A stretch of DNA of 64,000 bases. Source: Rhynchospora pubera. Its lineage: Eukaryota > Streptophyta > Magnoliopsida > Poales > Cyperaceae. The translations under genes were made by a program, and so were the position numbers. The stretch lies in assembly GCA_028095005.1 (NCBI GenBank), contig CM051462.1, forward strand, positions 239,438,973 through 239,502,972. The letters run 5' to 3'. Positions within the stretch are counted from its first letter, which is position 1; each line of letters starts with the position of its first letter. Under the pieces are notes generated by a model. It had not been told where the DNA came from, did no database searches, and worked only from the letters and a program-made list of their open reading frames with translations. This document shows positions 37,801-48,993 of this stretch, piece by piece.

Positions 37801-38938
37801 GGACCCACTGATGAAAACGTTAATAATTCCATGAAATGCCGAGCGTATGGAAGGAACAGACTAGTTTTAAATAAACCGTCCCAAAAATGGTGATATTCTG
37901 TGGCCCTTTCCGTGTGGTGAGTTAATAAGGTGTAACGATCCATTTATAATCAATCACATGGCGCCATGTGTCACTCTCAATAGCTGAGGTCGTCGCTGAT
38001 CCTTTATTTCCCCTGCTGATTTGGACCAATCATGCGCTGCCACGTGGCTCCTCTGCTGAAGTGGCACCATTCTATTGCTGGAAACTTTAAAAATTCGTAT
38101 AAAATCAACCATAACTCAGAAAAATCCAAACCAAATTTCTACGGATCCAGAAAAATATGGAGAATACAGTCATGCCAAAACCATAGCCAAAATCCAAACA
38201 TAATATTTTAAACCCATATTCCAAGTTCTGGTCAATCACAAATTGCCACCTCAGCCTTATATTTATTTAAAAATCCAGCAACCTTTAAATATTCATGAAA
38301 AATCACAGGAGGTTCAGAAAAATATGAGGAAAACTCCTGGAAGCTCAGAAAAATAAGGGGAATCTACTTGGCTAATCATCGCCACTAAAAAACCCTACCA
38401 AATATATTCCTACCATTATTCTCTCCTGGATATTATGGAGAAAAGCCGTTTCGGCAAAGGCTCAAAGGCTCATAATCAAATCACTGAAGGCATGGATAAT
38501 ATTATAAAATTCAGAAAGTCATAACGGAATACTAGCACGACCGAGTCTAGTGCTCCGTTTATGACTTGAGATAAAGCTCGTCATAACCCTAAGTGATTAA
38601 AACCACCAAACATTCATCATCACGACGAGGGTGGATAAAAATGGAGACACTAAGTACTGTTGCTAACAAACAAGAGTACTGGTGAAGTATCAAGCTCGAT
38701 AATCTGGTTAAATTGAGACTCGCTAGCCTCAAAATGATGGATAGTGAGATCTACCACGGTGTCACGGGACTCTATCAAGAGACCCGAAATAATATGCAAA
38801 TCAGGTGAAGACCAAATCAATGTTCAAGCAAACTGATAAAATCCCAAAAAGAAGGCAGATTACACCGCAAGATATTATCGGTGAAGAATATGGATCTATC
38901 ACATACGAGCAGAACTCTTTGCAAGTCTGAGAAAAGCT
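34839..38938 (+). repeat. 4.1-kb direct repeat, unit 2 (4100 bp)
   Basis: Nearly identical to unit 1, with only scattered single-base changes seen and the 16-bp duplication near 35,060. TATA box at about 36,080-36,095. Confidence 0.93.
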
Positions 38939-41900
38939 CATACTCAGACATCTGTTTCAGCCCACTCAAAATTCAAAACCAAAAATAAACGGCCCAAATA
39001 AAATAAAAGGATCCGGCCCAAACAAAAAAAAGGGGAAACGGAAGCCCGACAACCCTCTCTTCTCTCCCACTCGTCCCTGTGCTCTCTCTTCCGACAGTTT
39101 CTCCGCATCTCACGCGAAACAAACCTCCCCTACACTCGCGCCTAACAAGCTACGCCGCTCCCTACTCTACGCCGCTCCCTACTCCTATCATTTACTGCCA
39201 ACTGACAACAGAGAGCGAGAATCTCGTCAGAAACCCATCCAATTTCCTCTCTGAATCAACTCATGGCGGATTCAAATTTGCAATGATGAAAGAAACGGAA
39301 CCATGAACACATGGAGACACTGTTGAATGGCAATAAGGATGAGTATATGGAGCATCAATTTGAGTCATTGGGAAGCAATCATGGATTCTCACTCGCAAAA
39401 TTATGAGGCGACAATAGTCATCTACTCCAGGGCATCGGGTCTGAAATGGGTCAAATTGGTCGACTTGGAAAGACAGTGGGGTCATGACATTGCAATAATT
39501 ATACATTTCAAATTGTTGTGGCTAGGGCAGATCGAATTGGCCATTAATTAGCCTCAGAAGATTGTTTGCATTGGTGCCATAACACTATGATAGCATGACT
39601 TTACTAAAAAGGGAACTATGGTGAAATGTTGTAAAGAGGAACAGAAAAGTAAGAATGAGTAAATTGAAGATTAATGAAGTCCCATTTGCTAAGAGAGAAA
39701 TAGTATTGAGATAATAAAAAGAGAGATGACAGTAAAATGAGTCGACTAAACTAAGAACTCAATACATGAAGGTAGTTTTCTGATTAAAAAAAAGAGAGAA
39801 AGAGAACAAATCACACTTTACAATGGCAAGTCTGATAATACTATGGGATTAATGTGAAGGATTAAATGGTGATAGAACAGCCATATGGTTTGATCAAGAA
39901 GGATAAAAGGCTACCTTAGATGGAATTACAAAGCTCAAGGGAAATGATAAGCTGTACTATTTACTGAAAACAGTCAAAAAGAAAGGATTGAAGGTGAATG
40001 AGATGTAACCTTGGCGCCAGAAATTAAATAACCAGATGAATGATGATTGAGGGCCTGTGCACAGTGAGGACCTATTCAAATGGAGAAAGAAATGACTAAA
40101 ATACCCACCAGGGGCATAATGGTCTAATCCCTTCAAGGCACATATTATTGGTGCCATCTACAGCAACCAGTGGAACTTCCCTATAAAAAGGGGCGTCAGG
40201 AGCCATGCAAAACATCCAGAAACAAACACAACCAGAGATACACACGAGAGGCTCAGCCATCAAGCACAAAGCTATACTGCCAATAGCACTTTGTATACAT
40301 TTGTGAGGATAAGAGTGATTTCTGTTAGGATAGCTACTTACTAAAAAAAAAACAAAAAAAAGAGTGTGTGTTAGAAGTAGTTTCATATTTGCAGCAACAT
40401 TAGGGATTGTGTAATCTACTCTTTTGTGTAATTTGTTTTGATAAGTAAGAAGGTTATTTCTTCTCCCTTTGCAACTTTCATTTTTGTTTATATACTTTTC
40501 TGGTTCATGAACACATAGCAAAAATGTAAGGAGTAACTAATAAAACGTTTTATGTAAATATGTACATAAGTTCATTTAACTAACATAAGCATTAAAACTA
40601 ACATAAGCATTAGTAACAATGTAAGGAACAACCAAAACTCATTCTCATTTTTATATCATGCTTTTATATTCTGTACTCATGTAGACTAGAAATCATGTTT
40701 ACATCAGCTATAATATAAGAAACCATGTTAAAGTAGGCTATTTTATAACTGAAATATGCATACCTAATATTGAGCAAATCATTATATAAAACAAAAATAT
40801 GAAAATGTGGACAACAACAAGGACAAGCATGAACAACAAGGACAGCAGGTCTGAATAGAAGATTTCTTTTTAAAAGAAAGAGGACAGCAGATAAAAAAAA
40901 ATAAAAAAATTAACAAAGGACAGCAGGTTATGGAGCTTCATGGAGTCATACACATCTCAACTTGCCCTTGCATTGAGAGAGACAGCCACTTCAACCTAGG
41001 CCATGTCAAGGAGAAGCTGTGTAGTAAAGGTTCTATCGTGTTAGTTTGATGGCTTGGTATGTCTCAGATACAAGCTATCACTCTCTCACACACCTTCATC
41101 CCATTTCAAGTTGATGCAAAGAGGTCTCATCACAACCATCATAGACAGACCCAAATCAAGGAGGAGCCTCATATTGCCATGGCCTCATCATACAACAAAG
41201 GAGCCACATACTTTCAGGGGCATGCCAATACACCCCTCAATCCCCAATCAACCCTCAACACTGCCAGGATGTGATGGCAATCAAAGGAAGGCCAGCCGAC
41301 AGCTTATCACCATGGCCAAGTTAAAATTGAGGAGTAACTCTTGTATAGAGGCACTGGGCTGCCAAATCGACGATGCAAACACCTTCCTGCAGATATCACC
41401 AGGCTCAAAGATGTCTCACCTGACTCTCACCATGGCCAAACGACTGCACCAGCTGACTCACCGCCATGGCAAATCCTGGCTGAGGTGAAACACCCTGCCA
41501 GAGGAGCTCGGCAACCAGATTGAGGCTACACCAAGCTTCACGAATTCCCCAAGATTCTCCCAGGCTTGCCAATTTGATTCCACACCCACTAGAAGCCTTG
41601 AACTGCCGTCAAGCCTCATTAAACCCTAGCCGATTAGGGAGGAGACGATTACAACGTAGAAGACAGAGATAGGCGCGATTGACGGACCCCCACCACATCA
41701 GGAGAACCTGACAATCTCTCACGACCTCATATTGACATCCGACAGCCACCCAGTAGCACCAATCGCGCAGCCATGGCGGTTTCCCTCTCAGTGGTTCGAC
41801 GGAAGGAAGAGGAAGAAGGGAGAGAAGAAGGGGTTTATTCCCTAGCTTGCATGAACATGGCGCAAACAACAACGGCTAAGGCCGTATCCACTGACAGTGG

Positions 41901-43040
41901 GACCCACTGATGAAAACGTTAATAATTCCATGAAATGCCGAGCGTATGGAAGGAACAGACTAGTTTTAAATAAACCGTCCCAAAAATGGTGATATTCTGT
42001 GGCCCTTTCCGTGTGGTGAGTTAATAAGGTGTAACGATCCATTTATAATCAATCACATGGCGCCATGTGTCACTCTCAATAGCTGAGGTCGTCGCTGATC
42101 CTTTATTTCCCCTGCTGATTTGGACCAATCATGCGCTGCCACGTGGCTCCTCTGCTGAAGTGGCACCATTCTATTGCTGGAAACTTTAAAAATTCGTATA
42201 AAATCAACCATAACTCAGAAAAATCCAAACCAAATTTCTACGGATCCAGAAAAATATGGAGAATACAGTCATGCCAAAACCATAGCCAAAATCCAAACAT
42301 AATATTTTAAACCCATATTCCAAGTTCTGGTCAATCACAAATTGCCACCTCAGCCTTATATTTATTTAAAAATCCAGCAACCTTTAAAAATTCATGAAAA
42401 ATCACAGGAGGTTCAGAAAAATATGAGGAAAACTCCTGGAAGCTCAGAAAAATAAGGGGAATCTACTTGGCTAATCATCGCCACTAAAAAACCCTACCAA
42501 ATATATTCCTACCATTATTCTCTCCTGGATATTATGGAGAAAAGCCGTTTCGGCAAAGGCTCAAAGGCTCATAATCAAATCACTGAAGGCATGGATAATA
42601 TTATAAAATTCAGAAAGTCATAACGGAATACTAGCACGACCGAGTCTAGTGCTCCGTTTATGACTTGAGATAAAGCTCGTCATAACCCTAAGTGATTAAA
42701 ACCACCAAACGTTCATCATCACGACGAGGGTGGATAAAAATGGAGACACTAAGTACTGTTGCTAACAAACAAGAGTACTGGTGAAGTATCAAGCTCGATA
42801 ATCTGGTTAAATTGAGACTCGCTAGCCTCAAAATGATGGATAGTGAGATCTACCACGGTGTCACGGGACTCTATCAAGAGACCCGAAATAATATGCAAAT
42901 CAGGTGAAGACCAAATCAATGTTCAAGCAAACTGATAAAATCCCAAAAAGAAGGCAGATTACACCGCAAGATATTATCGGTGAAGAATATGGATCTATCA
43001 CATACGAGCAGAACTCTTTGCAAGTCTGAGAAAAGCTCAT
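38939..43040 (+). repeat. 4.1-kb direct repeat, unit 3 (about 4.1 kb)
   Basis: Nearly identical to unit 2. It ends at AAAAGCTCAT (43031-43040), where units 1 and 2 continue with ACTCAGACATC and unit 3 instead runs into AATGTTGTCC. The shared CTCAT at the junction could be microhomology used in the duplication. Confidence 0.93.
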
Positions 43041-46000
43041 AATGTTGTCCCAAGCCTGCTGAGATGGTGGAAGCCATGATTATCAAAGGCACCCGCTCTC
43101 TCGAGAAGGCAGGAGGTCCTATCTTGAGTGTATGCAATCTACCCGCCAGAGATAACATATGCCAACACCACTGACACAGGCACACAGCATTATGATCCTA
43201 TCAAAGATATGCAAATATTGTCACTATGGACAAATTCCACATCATCATACCCGTACCTTGGGGAAAGATCACACTTTATTTCAGGAGTCTACGATTATCT
43301 AAGGCACCCGCTCTCTCAAGAAGGCAGGAGATCCTAACTTGAGTGTTTGCAATCTAACCGCCAAGGATACATCGAGGCCAACACTGTTGCTGTAAACGAC
43401 TCCCTCAGATTATATTAAAGACCTTACCCCACATCATACCACCACATCAGATGGATCCATAATCCTTACCCAAATAATGTCCGCATTCAGAAACCTTCAA
43501 CATGTTCCTTAGTCACATTACTTATGCCTCAAACAGCTCAGTAATGTCGACTTGGCCTATCTTTTAAATCAACAACCAGATCTCACACAACAAAACTTAC
43601 CTCTTTCGGTGCTGGAGGGAAATTACAATGTTCCGGTTGGAAGCCGGACATTACTTGAACGCTCGCGAAGAATGCCCAGCGTCACCCTATTGACTTCCCT
43701 TGGCTAAATGCCAAGCACTATGTCGCATTGACGCTTGATCAGGAATCAAGCGAAGCTTCAACAGCTGGTCAGAGACTGAGTGTCAGAGGAACACTCCCAT
43801 GTTCGAGAACCAACTGTTCATGACGTACCGGTCGGCAGCCGGACGTTACTTGAACGCTTAGCGTCATTTGAGTGACTTGTCTTGCCTAGATGTCAAGCAT
43901 TACGTCACATTGAACGATTGGTCAGAGACTGAGCGTCAGAGGTACGCTCCTATGATCGAGAACCAATTGTCACCCGCACCTAGGAAAGCCAAGGGGCAGC
44001 TGACTTAGGTAGCACCCGCGCGCATAAGATTTTTGGACGCCCACAAACCCAAGGGTCTGGCGAAGGATAGTTTCAATGCTTCGGGTGAGAGCCGAACTGT
44101 TGAAACCTCGGATATTTCAGGTGGCAGCTGAACTATCTACTGAACGTTTGAATAGCAATCAGGGTTCCTTGCGAGGTTTCGAGTAACACTTGGACTATCT
44201 GCATGATATCTCGGCTGGTTACCAAGTATCATCAGAGTATTCCAAAGGAGGATCGAACCGTCTACCCGATCGGCGAACAAACGTCACTTTAACATCTGAC
44301 TGGCATCCAGATGAAATTCGAACACTTCAGGTGGCAGCTGAACTGTCCATTGAACGGCCGACTAGCAATCAGATTCCTTTCAACATTTCGAATAACAGTC
44401 AGACTATTGTTTGATACCTCGGCTGGCTACCAGGCATCACCTCAATACTCTGAGTGAGGATCGAATTGTTACTTTCTGATTGGCGAGTGGACGCCACTTC
44501 AACGCTTCGAAGAATAATTGAGCCATCTGTCTGATAAGCTGGCTGGCTACCAGATATCACTTCAGAGTCTCAATTATGATCGAATCGGAAGGGAACATCT
44601 GACTGGCACCCAGATGTCACTTCTAAACGATTCGAATAGCAATCGGACCAATTGTTTGGTACCTTGGCTGGATACCAGGTATCACCTCAATACTCCGGAT
44701 GATAATCGAATTGGCACTTAACACTTGGCTGACAACCAAGCGTCTTCGGTTCAGGTGGCAGCTGAATCGATTCCTAGATATTTGACCTACGACCAGATGC
44801 ACTGTCGACACCTCAAGCAACAATCGGACAACCTGTGGGATATCTTGGCTGGATACCAGATATCACCTCAGTATCTCGAATGATGATTGAACCGTCTACT
44901 CAATATTAGAATAGCAACCAAATGTCTCCTGAATGCTCTGGACAACAATCGGAGCATCTGTTTGATAGTCTGGCTGGCTACCAGATATCACCTCAGTACT
45001 TCGGATGGAGATCGGAACGTCACTCAACGTCTGATTGGCAACCAGATGTCTTAACGATTCAAGTGGCAGTCGAATCGTTCCCCTGATACCTTGGATGAAA
45101 CCTAGATACCACTTCAACGCTTCAAATGGCAACTGGATCGTCTACTTGATATCATGGCTGGAAACCATGTATCAACGCAACGCTTCAAGTGACAAGAGAA
45201 CCGTTTATTTGATATCTTGGTTGGAAACTGAGTATCATCCTAAGAAAAAGAAACCGAACATTGCCAAATGTCACTTCAGCGCTTCGGGAGCAAACCGAAT
45301 CGTCACTTTGAACATCGCCAAATGTCACTTTTAACGGAAGCCACTCCGTCTATTGAACGTCTTGGTCAGGTACCAGATGTCACTTAACGCTCTATGCCCA
45401 TCGAACGAGCGTCACCCCGCTTCCCGGGAAAGGTCAAGGGGCAACCGACTCGGGTCGCACCCGCGCGCATAAGATTTTAACGCCCATAAACCCAGGGGTC
45501 CGGCGTCTTTAACATCCACAAGCCCAGGGGCCTGATGTTCACTCAAAAAAAAAGAAGAAGAAAACAACCTCAAGCACCGCATCAACCAACTTTAACGATC
45601 TAATCAGGGATCAGATGTCACTTTCAAACAACCCCGCAAAGATCAATAGGAAGTCTAAGAAACCCGCTTCGGGAAATCCATGCCTTATAAATACAAAAAT
45701 CATACCAGAAGAGCCTAAACCTCGATTCCTCATATTACAAGGAGAACTCGAAAAACGAGAAGATCACAAGCGTCCAGCGACGGCAGTCAACCGAAACCTC
45801 TACAAGCTTAGAACTCCAGAGACTGCTGTCCCCTGCAATCCAAAGTCCACAAAAAAATATAATAATATGTTATATTAATATTGCATTATAGTAGTAATAT
45901 TAATAATAATAAAAAAATAATAATAATAAATAAAAAAAAATAATAAATGCATGATAGGACCGCTAATTGCATATTTACAATTCCCTAACAGCTCACGACT

Positions 46001-46360
46001 CACAATCCTTTGATTTTCCCGATCTAGAGGTGCTCCTGACCATGTCGGAGGTAATTAACAGTAGGGGCTTGCGCCTACTGGAAAGAAAGGACCCCTTCAA
46101 ATAATAAACCCTCGTGAGAACTCAAGACCGTACAGTTACCGCGCTTCGGGGTGGTATCGGTATCGGCTTCTTGAGGCTCGCGAGGGGTATCTGATCCGCA
46201 TTCTTTTTTGCCCCTCAATCCGAGACCGGATTTTCCTCTGTTGATCCGAGGGCCGTGAAAAAGTGCGAGACAGATATAAAATCATGTTTGTCCAGAGAAA
46301 CTGCATGTTTTGTGTTTGTTTCATTTCTTTTGAACTGTACCAAATGCTGTTATTATTTTT
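43041..46360. repeat. Non-coding retroelement-like region with degenerate short repeats
   Basis: No protein-coding domain on either strand. A 71-bp direct repeat starting AAGGCACCCGCTCTCTC occurs at 43087 and 43301. From about 43,630 to 45,400 there are many degenerate copies of a 50-60-base motif around GGCTGG-TACCAG-TATCAC-TCA. A longer motif (AAGGGGCA, ACCCGCGCGCATAAGATTTT, then AACCCA-GGGTC) occurs at about 43,990-44,060 and 45,430-45,505. An AT microsatellite lies at 45,855-45,950. This looks like the untranslated part of a large non-autonomous LTR element, but no second LTR is found to its right. Confidence 0.6.
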
Positions 46361-46574
46361 CGTTTTTTCTATTGAAAGAGAACATCAGGAGAACTTCCAT
46401 TCATACAATTAATTAGAGGTAAAAGACCATGTAAGCAATTATTACAATCAAGTAGAACATTGGCTCTGGTTGAACCAGGCATTTGTCCAGGGATATAATG
46501 GATAGTACCGATTGGTACAGGTATAAAAGTATCTCATTTACACTATGCTATACGTGTCCATTAAATGATATGAA

Positions 46575-46830
46575 AATAAAAGAAAGCTAATCCATACTTA
46601 CATATCATCCAAAAAGAAAAGAAAAGAATGCTGATCCATACATACATATCATCCAAAAAGAAAAGAAAAGAATGCTGATTCAGGCATACATATCATCCTT
46701 AATTACACATACATGTCATCCAAAAAGAAAAGAAAAAAAAAAAGCTAATCCAAACATACATATCATCAATAATTGCAAGATCAAATCAAATGATATTCAT
46801 CCTTAATTACACATACATATCAACCAAAAC
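46575..46830. repeat. Minisatellite, about 55-60-bp unit
   Basis: Roughly four to five imperfect copies of a unit containing CATACATATCATCCAAAAAG, AAAAGAAAAGAATGCTGAT and related sequence. No coding content. Confidence 0.7.
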
Positions 46831-46866
46831 AACAAATCCAAACATCTAATCATAAGAAGTAGGAAT

Positions 46867-46998
46867 TGCAGTTCAATTAGTAAGGCTGCAGGGAATTGTA
46901 GTTGGTGGCGGTATTCTTTTAATTGCAATTGCTCTCCTAGCAGGTTATGCTTTGAAACAGAGAAGAGAAGCCAAAGAAGCAGCTATAATTCATTCAGT
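46867..46998 (+). pseudogene. Fragment of an LRR receptor-like kinase (membrane segment)
   Basis: A frame reading GIVVGGGILLIAIALLAGYA followed by LKQRREAKEA has the hydrophobic segment and basic stop-transfer of a receptor-like kinase, like the Arabidopsis At5g49760 (HPCA1) group from memory. No leucine-rich repeats or kinase domain lie nearby, so it is an orphan fragment. A possible splice acceptor CTGCAG precedes it. Confidence 0.4.
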
Positions 46999-47164
46999 TT
47001 TTCCTTTACCGTATTTGTATGTATACAATGACATATAGAAAATGCCATGTGACGCTAGCTCAAAAGCATAAAACATGGTCATTTCAAAAGCTCAGCAAAA
47101 TCTGGCATTTTTTCAGCAAAACAGTTTATTTTTTGATGCAAAATTTGTCAGCAAAACAGTTTAG

Positions 47165-47330
47165 TTTTTTTTTTTTTTGAAAGATTAAACACGCCCGTAG
47201 GCTAAGCATTAGAATTCAACCGAAGAGCCGAAGTACAATTAGTGAAATACAAATACTCAAATTAAAAGCAACCCGACCCCAAAGGTACTAGAATGAAACC
47301 CACCTAAACCCCAGTTGCTGAGGCCAGAGA
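47165..47330 (-). mobile_element. Possible truncated LINE 3' end with poly(A)
   Basis: On the minus strand the sequence runs through AATGCTTAGCCTACGGGCGT and GTTTAATCTTTC into a run of A (plus-strand poly-T at about 47,165-47,178). Many plant LINE tails have this CTTAGCC...TTTAATC...poly(A) form. No reverse transcriptase or clear target duplication was seen. Confidence 0.4.
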
Positions 47331-48199
47331 GGGACTGAGGCGAGAGGGACTCTGACCTCGAAGTCATTGAATGCGAGAGGGACTCTGACCTGCTCGCATG
47401 ACGATTGCAGAGATATCGATCTACAACAGTTGAAGTTTGTCAGTGAGAATCTAGGGTTCAAGAGGCGAGTTCAAGAGAATCCATGGGGACGAAGATGAAG
47501 CTTTTAGGGTTGAGAGGGCAAGTTCGACTCAACCCTAAAGCAGAAGCAAAAACCTTCCATAATCGCACTACACAAGAGCTTGAGTGTCGAGAAGTAAAAT
47601 CCGACCTAGAGAATCAGTAACAGCAGCTAATGTACCACTGGGAGAAAGAGTTAGTCTCTCCCCTCTTCGTGGTGGATCTTTCACACATGTCAAAGGCGAT
47701 GCTGTCTCAAATTAACAAAATTGAAAACAAAGGTGTCAACTGACAACTCTATACACTTGATGCATACTTATACATAATTTTTACACAGGATACCAATACG
47801 AAACACATTATCGAACCTGCACCATGGTCGAAAATGGTGAAGTCAAGGGATTAGATGACTAATATCGTTTATTTTTAAGTTCAACTAGGTCCACTGTTTG
47901 TTTAGCAAGAAATGTTGGGTGCCATTCACAGTAGAAATAAAATTAATGCATAATTTTAAAAAACCAATCTATGAAGAAGTTAAGAGGAGATAATAGAAAT
48001 ATAACCTTCTGCAAAGGATTGGGGTTTGGGCCGAGCCTTCTGTGTGGGACTCGGTTCTCTTCTCCAAATGATACTAGAAAATGAGCTAATAGTTGAGATT
48101 GTAGCTGTTCCAACTCTTGACAAAATTGCGCCGACCAAAGACCTGCTCCTGTCTTCTGACAGCCTTTATATTTACACTACGCGAAATTTTGGCTTCTGT

Positions 48200-48775
48200 A
48201 ACGGTTAATAAAAGACTTCTGTAACGGTACACGAAACGTTACTGTAGCCCCCGTTACAGAATGTCTAATAACCGTTACAGATCTATAACGGTTATTCTCT
48301 AATAACCGTTACAGTAGCCAATCTTCTGTAACGGTTATTATCTAATAACCGTTATAGTATTATGCAAGGGAAATCTGGTATAGCTTTTTGGAGAACATGT
48401 GTAACGGTTATTCTCTAATAACCGTTACAGAAGCCACTCTTCTGTAACGGTTATTATCTAATAACCGTTATAGTATTATGCAAGGGAAATCTGGTACAGC
48501 TTTTTGGAGAACATGTGTAACGGTCATTCTCTAATAACCGTTACAGAAGCCACTCTTCTGTAACGGTTATTCTCTAATAACCGTTACAGATAATGTTTAT
48601 AATAAAAAAAAATGAAATTATAATATTCTGTAACGGTTATTCCTTAATAACCGTTACAGAAGGTCCTTTTTTTTGTTTCGCTTTTTTTGCTTTGGCTAGC
48701 CCAATTTGCTAGCCGAATTGGTACCAAATTGGTACCCAATTTACATTAGATAACACATGCAGCATACTGTTACAA
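48200..48775. repeat. Left subterminal palindrome cluster of the CACTA element
   Basis: About seven palindromes of the form CTGTAACGGTTATT, a short spacer, AATAACCGTTACAG. A 117-bp segment including GCAAGGGAAATCTGGTA and TTTTTGGAGAACATG is present twice in tandem (about 48,326 and 48,441). The right 190 bp (48,587-48,775) recur at 51,604-51,785. Confidence 0.88.
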
Positions 48776-48902
48776 TTCAATCCAGTACTCCAAGAGATGC
48801 TTATCTGAACACTCATTAAAGCACGCAACTCTTCATATGATTACAATTCAAATTAAAGCACGCAACTCTTCATATTTTCAGTTTCAAACTCATCATTTCT
48901 AC

Positions 48903-48909
48903 TATAAAT
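48903..48909 (+). promoter_or_regulatory. TATA box of the first CACTA-borne gene
   Basis: TATAAAT about 85 bases upstream of the ATG at 48994, with a pyrimidine-rich leader between. This suits a plant pol II promoter. Confidence 0.5.
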
Positions 48910-48993
48910 GACCAAACTGTAGAACCCCACGCCTTTTCAGTTTCAAACTAATTTCTCACTTCTCCCTCCTATCTCTCTACTCAAAAACCAACC

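Noticed and set aside
30755..43040. Small frames of 60-144 codons repeated in each 4.1-kb unit
   Set aside because: They overlap on both strands, match no known domain and recur only because the units are duplicates.
43630..45400. CRISPR-like array of short repeats
   Set aside because: The repeats are degenerate, unequal in length and lie in a plant genome. There are no constant direct repeats with unique spacers.
46380..46520. Possible organelle or gene-derived insert (minus-strand frame with PGSTRANVLLDCNN)
   Set aside because: No family could be recognised and no splice borders support it.
48200..48670. Palindromes taken as independent MITEs
   Set aside because: They lie in both subterminal regions and in the middle of one element bounded by CACTA tips with a TTA duplication, so they are parts of it.
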